Shown piece by piece: positions 9,322 through 18,128 of a stretch of DNA of 64,000 nt. Position numbers and translations under genes: made by a program. Positions within the stretch are counted from its first letter, which is position 1. The number at the start of each line of letters is the position of its first letter. Below the pieces are notes generated by a model. That model saw nothing but the letters and a program-made list of their open reading frames with translations, made no database searches and had not been told where the DNA came from. This stretch comes from Geminocystis sp. NIES-3709 (GTDB lineage: Bacteria > Cyanobacteriota > Cyanobacteriia > Cyanobacteriales > Cyanobacteriaceae), in the NCBI RefSeq assembly GCF_001548115.1, contig NZ_AP014821.1, forward strand, positions 3,475,262 through 3,539,261, in the 5' to 3' direction.

Positions 9322-11433
9322 TTATAGGGGATTTTTTAACTGCCAAGCATTAAGTTTCGTTTTACCATTATTAAAATCTTCGGTTAAAGGCTCAAATTCG
9401 TAGATGTCTTGTAAGCGACGTTTTACTTCTGATGAGACTAAAATGAATCCGGGAGGACAAGCAGAACGTAAAGTACTAGCGAAATTTATTGTATCACCCC
9501 ACACATCGTAAATAAATTTATTTCGTCCTACTATTCCTGCGACTACATCTCCAGAATTAATGCCAACGCTGATATTGAGTTCAAAATTACGTTGATGGTT
9601 AAAGCGTTTGACGATCGCAATCATTTCCAAAGCAAAATCGATCGCCCGTTTATCATGATCAAGATAAGGAATCGATAAACCACAAACGGCTAAATAACTA
9701 TCGCCAATAGTCTTTATTTTATCCATACTGTAACGCTCGGCGGCTTCATCAAAGGAAGAAACAAGATCATTGAGAATAGATACTATTTCATAGGCAGTTA
9801 ACGACTCTGATAATTTAGAAAATCCCGTCAAATCAGAAAATAACACCGCCACATTAGAAACGTCTTCGGCAATATTTTTCTCCCCTCGTTTTAACCGTTT
9901 GGCAATGGAAGCGGGAAAAATACTCAGTAATAATTGTTCATTTTCTTGATTTTTTTCTTGCACAAGATTAGTTTGAGTCCGCAGACTTCTCACCATATCA
10001 TTAAAAGATATTGCTAATTCGGCAAATTCATCTTTTGTTGTTATGGAGATAATCTCATCTAATTCTCCTTGTGCTATTTTACGTGCATTGGCGATTAATA
10101 AATTAATGGGTTTTACAAACAAATAAGCCAACCCCATGGCAATTAAAGTAACAATAACCATTAAAACCGTGCCAGAAATAATAATCTGATTTTTAAACGA
10201 ATAAATAGGTGCATAAGCCTCCGCAAGATCTATTTCTGACAAAATTACCCAATCTAAACCTTTTAAATCTAATGGTGCATAGGAACTTAATACAGGTATA
10301 TCTCGATAATCCCTAATGATTTCTGTACCTTCTTTGCCACTCAAGGCTTTTTCTACTCCTATAGTTCTCACGGTTTGCTCCAAAATAGATGTATTGTATT
10401 TTTCGATACGGTTAATCGTTGAATCTTGCGTTCCTAAAGATTTAAGAATATTCTTGTAGGCAACTGGATCTTCAATCAGAAACCGAGACACCGATCGCAT
10501 TAAAAAATCTCTACCGACTAAATAAGTTTCTCCTGATTCTCCTAAGCCGTCTTGCTTCCATTGACGATTCCCCGTCATCACATTATTAATCTCATTTACC
10601 GGTAGTTGAAAGGCTAAGACTCCCAAAAATTGAGAACGATCGTAAATAGGAGCGGCAATAAAGATGGCAGGGGCGTTGTAAGATGGTTCGTAGGGTTCAA
10701 AATCGATGATTTCAGAATAATCTTTTTCCTTGCTATTTTGGACAATAGAGTTTAACTTACCTAAATTACTATTTTTATAGGCTCCTTGTTGTAAATTACT
10801 GGTAAAATCCGTTTCCTTAAAAACTGTATAGACGATCGTACCTTGAGGATCAATTAAAAACATATCATAATAACCAAATTTTTCAATAATATTGCGAAAA
10901 ATCCGATGATAACGACTATGTACTTTGCTATATTCACTCCCATCATTAGCATTATTTAATAATTGTTTTTTTCCTACTTCATAAGGATTTCCAGCAATGT
11001 AATGATATTGAAGATAACGAGAGGGGATTCCTTTAGGAGTATAAGATTCGAGAATGGGAGTGCCTTCTTCCATTTTACTTAAACGAGTTAAAAATTCTTC
11101 TTGATAATATTCATTAATCTTCAAATCCATTTTAGGGGAAATACTGGAGGTTTGAAGTTCATTATATCCTTGAGTAAATTCTTGAATTGCCGTAATAATA
11201 GCAGGATCTTCGCTTAATGTTTCGGTATGATTACGAATATTTTGTAGATATGATTTAATCTGATAGGCTTTTGAAGCCCGAATACTGGTTAATTGGTTGA
11301 ATACTCGATTAGTAAGATTTATTTTACCACTACGATAACCAAGATAAGAAACTACTAGAACACAAGAAGTACTGACTATCAATAGCATGATAATCAATTT
11401 TGATTTAATACTAAGATGATTAATTAGATTCAT
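9322..11433 (-). CDS. Membrane-bound class III adenylate cyclase with dCache sensor and HAMP
   Basis: 703 aa. N-terminal helix (residues 11-29), extracytoplasmic double-Cache-like region (about 30-415), second helix (about 416-440), HAMP (about 441-495) and catalytic domain (about 525-690). Metal aspartates are in FSDLTGF and TIGDSY. The purine-specifying pair is Lys (KIKTIGD) and Asp (YDVWGDTIN), the adenylate rather than guanylate combination. Asn and Arg of GDTINFASTLRS are the transition-state residues. All catalytic positions are present, so it should be active, presumably responding to a periplasmic small ligand. cAMP would be available to the neighbouring cNMP-domain MscS protein. Confidence 0.92.
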   Translation of the reverse strand: MNLINHLSIKSKLIIMLLIVSTSCVLVVSYLGYRSGKINLTNRVFNQLTSIRASKAYQIKSYLQNIRNHTETLSEDPAIITAIQEFTQGYNELQTSSISPKMDLKINEYYQEEFLTRLSKMEEGTPILESYTPKGIPSRYLQYHYIAGNPYEVGKKQLLNNANDGSEYSKVHSRYHRIFRNIIEKFGYYDMFLIDPQGTIVYTVFKETDFTSNLQQGAYKNSNLGKLNSIVQNSKEKDYSEIIDFEPYEPSYNAPAIFIAAPIYDRSQFLGVLAFQLPVNEINNVMTGNRQWKQDGLGESGETYLVGRDFLMRSVSRFLIEDPVAYKNILKSLGTQDSTINRIEKYNTSILEQTVRTIGVEKALSGKEGTEIIRDYRDIPVLSSYAPLDLKGLDWVILSEIDLAEAYAPIYSFKNQIIISGTVLMVIVTLIAMGLAYLFVKPINLLIANARKIAQGELDEIISITTKDEFAELAISFNDMVRSLRTQTNLVQEKNQENEQLLLSIFPASIAKRLKRGEKNIAEDVSNVAVLFSDLTGFSKLSESLTAYEIVSILNDLVSSFDEAAERYSMDKIKTIGDSYLAVCGLSIPYLDHDKRAIDFALEMIAIVKRFNHQRNFELNISVGINSGDVVAGIVGRNKFIYDVWGDTINFASTLRSACPPGFILVSSEVKRRLQDIYEFEPLTEDFNNGKTKLNAWQLKNPL

Positions 11434-11596
11434 TGCGGATCATTTCTCATTCTAAGGTAAGTCACATTTTATCGGCGGTTTTAAACACTGAAACCCTTGC
11501 TATCTTGAATTTAAGGTTGGAACAGAAATGCGTTTTAGCTTATTTTTGTCGTGGTTGAAGATTTACTTTTGCACTTATAGAACCCACTACGGCTAA

Positions 11597-11728
11597 ATGT
11601 CTTTTGATACCATTCGTAGCTTTGTAGAAACAAAAGCCTTTACTTTAAATACTAGCATTGGAAGTATTTTAATAATAATTAGTCTGGTCTATTGTGCTTT
11701 TTTTTACTTTGTAAAATTTGTCTTTTAG
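11597..11728 (+). CDS. Possible 43-aa single-helix membrane protein
   Basis: A short ORF (begins MSFDTIRSFVETKAF) has a polar N-terminus and a strongly hydrophobic C-terminal half (about residues 21-43). That is the shape of a small membrane subunit. I do not recognise the family and there is no clear ribosome-binding site. It overlaps a second, less plausible ORF in another frame. Low confidence. Confidence 0.25.
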   Translation: MSFDTIRSFVETKAFTLNTSIGSILIIISLVYCAFFYFVKFVF

Positions 11729-12017
11729 ATCATTTAAGTGAGCGAGTGAGTTTCTTTTTTGGAAATAAGGGTTCAATAATTGATCATTCCTTGTTTATCA
11801 AACTACTAGAGTATTTCTTGAGCAACACCAAAATTATAGGAATTCCCAAATTTATGAGATACAGTTGTTTAATACCATTGCCCATTGTCTATTCCCGAAT
11901 ACAGATGAGTGATCTACCTCAGCATTTAAGTAAACGCTGTATATAGAAAACAAAGATTATAATAATTTAATCTACAGCTGAACACCTTTATTCATCGAAT
12001 TACTATATTTTCATCTA
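11729..12017. other. Gene-poor stretch with an unrecognised ORF (11692-11946)
   Basis: An 84-codon plus-strand ORF covers 11692-11946. Its translation (LDHLSERVSFFFGNKG..., PIVYSRIQMSDLPQHL) matches no family I can name. It could be a decayed coding remnant or chance. No RNA gene or clear regulatory site is seen. Confidence 0.3.
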
Positions 12018-12623
12018 CTAAATTTTTTTCCATAAAGCTAATCCTCCTCCTCTACCTCTAGCGGCAATGAATTTGTCTGTCACTAAAAAATAACTAAAAA
12101 ATGCTTGTTTACTTATATTTTCTTCATAAAAATTACTTTCACTTTTTTTACCATTTCTAATATTTGTTTGATAAACTTTTGTGCCTAAAATTTCCATAGT
12201 TAGATAGGTAAAATCAAAAGCCATAATATTTTTTTTCTCTATAAATTTACAAGGGCCATCTATAATAAATTTTACTAAACCAAACTTTACTGTGTTTTCA
12301 ACTCTTCCTTGATTTGTTAATTCTTCTGAAGATTTAGATAGAGAATAAGAAATTGTTATTTTTGTTAACGCTGGTAAATAAAATCCTGAACCTAGAATAT
12401 TACCTAATTTTTTTTGACTGTTTTTTGTACCTGTAATAAAATGCAGTTGCCAATCACCAATTAATTGTTCTACATTATATTTTTGTTGGTATTTATGACT
12501 ATATTTTTCGGCAGATAATAACGCAGAAACTACCGCTTTACTTTCTGGTTTTTGTGTTTTTTTCTCGATCGCGTAGCTCCACTCCGTGATCGAATCCTGT
12601 AAAATTGTTAAAAAATCTGTCAT
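12018..12623 (-). CDS. Conserved cyanobacterial protein, lipocalin/fibrillin-like
   Basis: 201 aa, soluble. The core contains IGDWQLHFITGTKN, alternating beta-like segments and a C-terminal FIAARGRGGGLALWKK. That C-terminal signature recalls cyanobacterial PAP/fibrillin-like and related lipocalin-type proteins, which are associated with thylakoid lipids. The assignment rests on pattern memory only. Near the N-terminus, a 29-bp palindromic HIP1-like unit (12565-12593) is translated in frame as part of ITEWSYAIE. The protein lies convergent to nothing and upstream of the DUF3285 gene on the other strand. Confidence 0.5.
   Translation of the reverse strand: MTDFLTILQDSITEWSYAIEKKTQKPESKAVVSALLSAEKYSHKYQQKYNVEQLIGDWQLHFITGTKNSQKKLGNILGSGFYLPALTKITISYSLSKSSEELTNQGRVENTVKFGLVKFIIDGPCKFIEKKNIMAFDFTYLTMEILGTKVYQTNIRNGKKSESNFYEENISKQAFFSYFLVTDKFIAARGRGGGLALWKKI
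12565..12593. repeat. Small palindromic repeat inside a coding region
   Basis: TCGATCGCG and CGTGATCGA are near-perfect inverted arms around an 11-nt spacer. Units of this form (GCGATCGC-type arms with a GTAGCTCCACTCCG-like middle) are typical dispersed repeats of cyanobacterial genomes. Here the unit sits in the N-terminal codons of the 201-aa gene and keeps the frame open. Confidence 0.5.
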
Positions 12624-12714
12624 AAAATATCTTAAAAACGGTGATTATTATATTGCAAGTATTGATTAGGATAAGCTATAAATAGACTAATTTAATTATT
12701 TACACTAAATTATT

Positions 12715-12894
12715 ATGACTAATTCCGAATCTACCACTACTAACACTCCAGAATCTGAAGCAAATAAGGATAGTTATGTTAAACTAGCCATGCGTAATAT
12801 GGTGAAAAAAAAAGGAGTATCTTTAAAGCACTTTTTCTTAACCACTTTTGGACTATTGGGATTTTTAGTGGGCATTTCTTATTTAACTCGATAA
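12715..12894 (+). CDS. DUF3285 family small membrane protein
   Basis: 59 aa. The N-terminal 20 residues are Thr/Ser/Glu-rich. The conserved core DSYVKLAMRNMVKKKG is followed by one transmembrane helix (HFFLTTFGLLGFLVGISYLTR) ending at the stop. Family proteins of about 60 aa with SYVKLAMRNMV are found across cyanobacteria; function is unknown. The stop lies 8 bp from the convergent hydantoinase gene. Confidence 0.8.
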   Translation: MTNSESTTTNTPESEANKDSYVKLAMRNMVKKKGVSLKHFFLTTFGLLGFLVGISYLTR

Positions 12895-12902
12895 AAAAGT
12901 TT

Positions 12903-15900
12903 TCAAAAAAATCCTCCTCCTCCCGGAGTCTTGATGACAAAAACATCATCAACATTCATTTCAACTGTTGCATTACTAGGTAAATTTAATTTTCTCCCAT
13001 CTTTTTTGATAATATAATTTTCGCCTTTTTTTCCTTCTTTTCCTCCCTTTAAACCTTGAGGAAAAATGATCCTTCTATTAGATAAAATTCCTGCTGTCAT
13101 CGGTTCTAAAAATCGAATTGCACGGATAACTCCATTTCCGCCTTTATAACGTCCTTCACCACCACTACCTTTTCTCACTCCAAAATGTTCTAATCGCACG
13201 GGAAAGCGGTCTTCTAACACCTCTGGATCGGTTAATCGAGAGTTGGTCATATGGGTTTGTACAGCATCTGTACCGTGATGGTTATATCCTGCTCCTGAAC
13301 CACCGCAAATTGTCTCATAATATTGATATTTGATGTTACCGAAAGTAAAATTATTCATCGTACCTTGAGAATTTGCCATAATACCCAACGCACCATAAAG
13401 ACAATCAACTATATTTTGAGAGGTTTCTACGTTGCCTGCGACTACGGCACAAGGGTATTGAGGATTAAGCATACACCCTTCAGGAATGATGAGATTAAGG
13501 GGTTTAAGACAACCAGCGTTTAAGGGGATGTCATCATCAACAAGGGTACGAAAAACGTATAAAACCGCCGCTTTAGTGACGGCAAGAGGTGCATTAAAGT
13601 TATTATCAAGTTGAGCTGATGTGCCAGTAAAGTCGATCGAAGCGGTAGAATTATTTTGATTAATGGTAATTTTAGCTTTAATTTTTGCACCGTTATCTAA
13701 TTCAGTGATAAACTCTCCATTTTGTAAAGATTGAATGGCTTTTTTGACACAAAGTTCTGCATTTTTTTGAACAAACTGCATATAATTTTTTACGGTATTT
13801 AAACCATAAATATTCGTTAGATTAATTAATTCTTGAATACCCTTTTTATTAGCCGCAACTTGAGCTTTTAAATCCCCTAAATTTTGAGTAAAATTTTTGA
13901 CAGGGTAAGGATTATAAATTAATAAATTTTCTAGGGCTTTTTCTTGAAAAATTCCCTCTTTTATTAAACAAAAATTGTCTATTAAAATACCTTCTTCTTT
14001 AATATTAGTACTATTAGGAGGCATTGAACCGGGACTAATACCGCCTATGTCAGCATGATGTCCACGAGAAGCCACATAAAAATCAGGATTACTATTATTT
14101 TTATAAAAAATAGGACTAATTGCTGTAATATCGGGAAGATGAGTGCCACCATTATAAGGATTATTAGTTAAATAAAGATCATCTTTTTTTAAGGTAATTT
14201 TACTGTCTTTTATTAAGGCTTTCACACTCTCACTCATCGAACCTAAATGGACAGGAATATGAGGTGCATTAGCAACTAACTCTCCTTTTTGATCAAAAAT
14301 TGCACAAGAAAAATCTAGCCTTTCTTTGATATTCACAGAATAGCTAGTGTTTTGCAAAGTTATACCCATTTCTTCCGCTATAAAACGAAAAAGATTGTTA
14401 AAAATTTCTAATAAAATAGGGTTAGGCTGACTATTGTTATTTTCTGTTATTAGTGAAGAATATTTATGGTTAATTTTCGTTAAAACTAAGTTTCCTTCTC
14501 TATCAATTTTTCCTTGCCAACCGATTTCAATAATGTTTGTACCAGTAGATTCAACTATTAAAGCTGGGGCGTTAATTTTTTGATTAATTCCGATGTTTTC
14601 TCGTTGATAAATAGGGGTGTTATACCATTGATTTTTACTATATATTTTAACAGTAGTAATAGGTGATGAATCGTTGTCTATTTGTTGATAAAATTTACTT
14701 TCTTTTTCTTCATATGTAGGATAAATTACCTCGATCGAGATTTTGTCAATTACTAGAGATTTATCTGGTAAAATAAAACCATATTGTTGTTGATGAAGAT
14801 GGTTAAATTCTGCCAATATTGTTTCATAATTACTAAAATTAATCTCAATACTAGAATCTGTACCTTGATATTTTAAGTAAATTTTTTGTTTAATTTGAAT
14901 AATTTTATTATCTATCTCAATTTGTTGTTTTAATTCTTGTTTAGCAATATTTTCCAGATAACTATATTCTACTTTACAGATTTCTATCCCAATTTCTTTA
15001 TATACAGTATTAAGAGTTTTTTCCTTGATAATTCTTATATCTGCCATGCCAATACCATAAGCGGATAAAACACCTGCAAGGGGATGAATAATAATAGTTT
15101 TGATGCCCAATTTTTCAGCAATTAAACAAGCGTGCTGCGCCCCAGCTCCACCAAAACAACATAAGGCATATTCGCTGACATCATAGCCTTTTTGTAAAGA
15201 AACTTTTTTAATAGCATTTGCCATTTTTTCGATCGCAATAGTTAAAAATCCTTGAGCAATGTCTTCTATATTTATATTATTATTTATATTTTTTTGAAGC
15301 TCATTAAATTTTTCTTTAACTATATCAACATCTAAAATTTTATCTGCATTTCTACCAAATATTTTAGGGAAAAAATTAGGCTGAATTTTTCCTAATAAAA
15401 CATTGCAATCGGTAATAGTTAAACTGCCCCCTTTACCATAACACGCTGGGCCGGGATTTGCACCAGCAGATTGAGGGCCAACTCGATAACGACTACCATC
15501 GAAGTAACATATTGAGCCACCTCCTGCCGCTACGGTATGAATTGCCATCATCGGAGTACAAATTCTTACTCCCGCCACTTCTGTCTCACAACTTCGCTCA
15601 AATTCTCCTGCATAGTGAGCAACATCGGTAGAAGTTCCTCCCATATCAAACGTAATGATTTTTTTATATCCTGCCTTTTCACAGATTTTAACTGCCCCAA
15701 CAATTCCCCCTGCAGGACCAGATAATATGCTATCCTTACCCTGAAAGTGTTTACTATCAACCAATCCACCGTTAGACTGGATAAACATTAAGGTTGGTAA
15801 GGCTTTATTCTCTGTCGTTTGTAGATTGGCTTTCACTTGATTAACGTAGTCTTTCAATACAGGAGACAAATAAGCGTCAACTACAGTGGTATCTCCTCGA

Positions 15901-16523
15901 CTCACCAATTTAATGAGGTTACTAATTTGATGGGATACAGAAACTTGAGTAAATCCTATTTTACGGGCGATCGAGCTTATTTGCAATTCGTGATCATGGT
16001 AACGATAACTGTGTAATAATACGATCGCACAACTGCGAATACCTTGATTATATACCCTTTGTAAATCTTGTTCTACTTCTAAGAGGTTAAGGGGTTGTAA
16101 TTCTTTCCCCGTTGCACAAAAGCGACCAGATACATCTATTACTTCTTTATAGAGCATTTCTGGCAAAATGATGTTTCTAGCAAAAATATCGGGACGATGC
16201 TGATAACCAATGCGTAAACTATCTTTAAAACCACGATTAATGACTAATACCACCCCTTCACCTTTTTTCTCCAACAGCGCATTAGTAGCTACTGTTGTAC
16301 CCATTTTAATAACTTCGATTTTTTCCGTAGGGAGAGGTTGCCCTTGAGGTATATTCATAATAACCTTAATACCTTCAATGGGTGCTGATTCGTAATGTTC
16401 AGGGTTTTCTGATAACAGTTTATGGGTGAGAATTTTGTTTTCTGGACTTAAGGCTACAATATCAGTAAATGTACCCCCTCGATCGATCCAAAATTGCCAT
16501 TTTTGTTGTTGTTTATTCGTCAC
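12903..16523 (-). CDS. 5-oxoprolinase / hydantoinase A-B fusion
   Basis: 1206 aa. The N-terminal HyuA-type half (about 1-690) has FWIDRGGTFTDIVA, GPAGGIVGAVK and TFDMGGTSTDVAH, the actin-like ATP-binding motifs. The C-terminal HyuB half (about 695-1206) starts at LEIFNNLFRFIAEEMG and includes RGHHADIGGISPGSMPP, GNVETSQ and GGSGAGYNHHGTDAVQTHMTN. Length and order match ATP-dependent 5-oxoprolinase, which opens 5-oxo-L-proline to glutamate in glutathione turnover. A related hydantoin substrate cannot be excluded. It appears monocistronic. Confidence 0.9.
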   Translation of the reverse strand: MTNKQQQKWQFWIDRGGTFTDIVALSPENKILTHKLLSENPEHYESAPIEGIKVIMNIPQGQPLPTEKIEVIKMGTTVATNALLEKKGEGVVLVINRGFKDSLRIGYQHRPDIFARNIILPEMLYKEVIDVSGRFCATGKELQPLNLLEVEQDLQRVYNQGIRSCAIVLLHSYRYHDHELQISSIARKIGFTQVSVSHQISNLIKLVSRGDTTVVDAYLSPVLKDYVNQVKANLQTTENKALPTLMFIQSNGGLVDSKHFQGKDSILSGPAGGIVGAVKICEKAGYKKIITFDMGGTSTDVAHYAGEFERSCETEVAGVRICTPMMAIHTVAAGGGSICYFDGSRYRVGPQSAGANPGPACYGKGGSLTITDCNVLLGKIQPNFFPKIFGRNADKILDVDIVKEKFNELQKNINNNINIEDIAQGFLTIAIEKMANAIKKVSLQKGYDVSEYALCCFGGAGAQHACLIAEKLGIKTIIIHPLAGVLSAYGIGMADIRIIKEKTLNTVYKEIGIEICKVEYSYLENIAKQELKQQIEIDNKIIQIKQKIYLKYQGTDSSIEINFSNYETILAEFNHLHQQQYGFILPDKSLVIDKISIEVIYPTYEEKESKFYQQIDNDSSPITTVKIYSKNQWYNTPIYQRENIGINQKINAPALIVESTGTNIIEIGWQGKIDREGNLVLTKINHKYSSLITENNNSQPNPILLEIFNNLFRFIAEEMGITLQNTSYSVNIKERLDFSCAIFDQKGELVANAPHIPVHLGSMSESVKALIKDSKITLKKDDLYLTNNPYNGGTHLPDITAISPIFYKNNSNPDFYVASRGHHADIGGISPGSMPPNSTNIKEEGILIDNFCLIKEGIFQEKALENLLIYNPYPVKNFTQNLGDLKAQVAANKKGIQELINLTNIYGLNTVKNYMQFVQKNAELCVKKAIQSLQNGEFITELDNGAKIKAKITINQNNSTASIDFTGTSAQLDNNFNAPLAVTKAAVLYVFRTLVDDDIPLNAGCLKPLNLIIPEGCMLNPQYPCAVVAGNVETSQNIVDCLYGALGIMANSQGTMNNFTFGNIKYQYYETICGGSGAGYNHHGTDAVQTHMTNSRLTDPEVLEDRFPVRLEHFGVRKGSGGEGRYKGGNGVIRAIRFLEPMTAGILSNRRIIFPQGLKGGKEGKKGENYIIKKDGRKLNLPSNATVEMNVDDVFVIKTPGGGGFF

Positions 16524-16546
16524 AGTTTTCAGAATTTTAGATTTTT

Positions 16547-16807
16547 CTATAAATTAAAAAGTTCTAATTGAAAATCTTTTGTTTGAGGAAAAATATCATA
16601 ATTAGCGATAAATAATTCTTGCCCTTTTTGAGAATTTTTAATATTAACATTCCTCATGCCATAATATAAATTACATTCCAGAATATTGGCAAAAGAAAAA
16701 ATACTTCTAATATAGTTACTGTCATCATAAGTAATTAACCATTTGTGCTTACATTGCTTCATTATTTCTGCAAATCTATTATGATCAAATTGTTTATTTT
16801 GCTTTTT
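16547..16807 (-). pseudogene. 3' remnant of a D12-class DNA adenine methylase
   Basis: The open frame runs from just after a TAA (16808-16810) to the stop at 16547. It encodes KQFDHNRFAEIMKQCKHKWLITYDDS (read in two parts: KQFDHNRFAEIMK, then KHKWLITYDDS), YGMRNVNIKNSQKGQELFIANYD. This matches the C-terminal quarter of Dam-type D12 N6-adenine methyltransferases (KWLxxYDDS ... YGM ... GKELFIxNY). The catalytic DPPY, the SAM-binding FxGxG region and a proper start are missing. It is a 5'-truncated remnant, not an active enzyme. An internal ATG at 16762 gives a 71-aa ORF. Confidence 0.7.
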
Positions 16808-16918
16808 TTAAACAAACTATTAATAAAATATCTCTGCTTATTATTTAGATTATTTTTATCTATAAAATAAATAATATGAAAAGAAATTATTAATCATTAA
16901 TTGTTTATTGATTACCAG

Positions 16919-17815
16919 TTAATTAACGGCTTGTAAATCTTCGATAAGTTGAGTTAAATGTTCAACGTTAGCTTGATAAACCTCCCCACAAAAATGACAA
17001 GTTGCCTCTGCACCACCATCCTTGAGAATCATGTCTTCTAATTCTTCAACTCCTAACATTTTCAATGCACCTAAAATACGATTAAATGAACAACCACAGT
17101 CGAATCTTACCATTTGTACTTCAGGAAAAATCTCCAAATCAAAATCTCCTAACAAATCTTTGAAAATATCTGATAAAGTTTTACCTTGTCTCAATAGGGG
17201 AGTAAAACCCTTTAACTGACTAACACGAGATTCTAAAGTAGCGACTAAAGTAGGATCTTCTGCGGCTTTTGGTAATACTTGCAATAAAATTCCCCCTGAA
17301 GCGGTTACTCCTTCTTTACTGACGAAAACCCCTACCAATAAAGCCGAAGGAGTTTGCTCTGAAGTAGCTAAGTAGTTAGCTATATCTTCCCCTACTTCTC
17401 CCGATATTAATTCAACGGTACTGGAATAAGGATAACCATAACCAACATCTCGAATGACATATAAGTAGCCCTCATTTCCTACCGCACCACCTACATCCAG
17501 TTTACCGATCGAATTTGGAGGTAATTCAACTAAAGGATTTTGTACATATCCTCTAACAGTACCATCCAATCCAGCATCTACTAATAAACTACCTAAAGGG
17601 CCATTTCCCCTAATGTTAATATTAACTCTTGATCCTTCCCTTTTCATGTTTGATGCTAGTAACAATCCTGATGACATAGCTCTACCTAAAGCGGCACTCG
17701 CTACATAGGATAGATTATGTCTTCGTCTAGCTTCTTCCACTGCTTTTGTGGTAATTACTCCTACTGCTCGAATCCCTCCATTAGCGGCGGTTGCACGAAT
17801 TAATTGATCTGCCAT
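16919..17815 (-). CDS. hslO: Redox-regulated chaperone Hsp33
   Basis: 298 aa from the ATG at 17815 (MADQLIRATAANGGIRA). An ATG 24 bp upstream would add eight unconserved residues. The C-terminal zinc site is FDCGCSF (CxC) and TCHFCGEVY (CxxC), the four cysteines that release zinc on oxidation and activate the holdase. The body contains GNGPLGSLLVDAG and the GEVGEDIANYLATSEQTPSA signature. Cytoplasmic protection against oxidative unfolding. Confidence 0.95.
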   Translation of the reverse strand: MADQLIRATAANGGIRAVGVITTKAVEEARRRHNLSYVASAALGRAMSSGLLLASNMKREGSRVNINIRGNGPLGSLLVDAGLDGTVRGYVQNPLVELPPNSIGKLDVGGAVGNEGYLYVIRDVGYGYPYSSTVELISGEVGEDIANYLATSEQTPSALLVGVFVSKEGVTASGGILLQVLPKAAEDPTLVATLESRVSQLKGFTPLLRQGKTLSDIFKDLLGDFDLEIFPEVQMVRFDCGCSFNRILGALKMLGVEELEDMILKDGGAEATCHFCGEVYQANVEHLTQLIEDLQAVN

Positions 17816-17910
17816 AATCTTCTTTACATATGTCAACAACTTTTCTTTTATTATCTCTCTTAAGCTACACTTTTTGTGTCGATTTCCCTAAAACGTTCTT
17901 ACTCAATATT

Positions 17911-18099
17911 ATCTGAGTTCGGCGTTAGGAATTAGGGGTTAGGGGTTAGGGGAGAATTCGATAAAATTATAGGTATTAAATTTAATAAACAATTGAAATA
18001 AATTCATTTACTATAGTTTTTAACCAATTATTATTACTTTTCCCTATTCTCTATTCCCTTTTCCCTCTCTTTATCGATAATTTGATGTCGAACTGAAGT
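17911..18099. mobile_element. MITE-like element copy B (about 189 bp)
   Basis: Begins ATCTGAGTTCGG and ends GTCGAACTGAAGT, an imperfect inverted pair of the same family as copies A, C and D. Inside are (TTAGGGG)3 at 17932-17952 and the pyrimidine block CCCTATTCTCTATTCCC with TTTATCGATAATTT. No convincing target duplication is visible, so this copy may be old. Confidence 0.5.
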
Positions 18100-18128
18100 A
18101 ATGATAATATCTTAATGAAACTAGATTT

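Noticed and set aside
15537-15769. Short ORFs on both strands inside the hydantoinase gene
   Set aside because: Alternate frames of a strongly conserved coding region (GPAGGI, TFDMGGTSTDV); no start signal.
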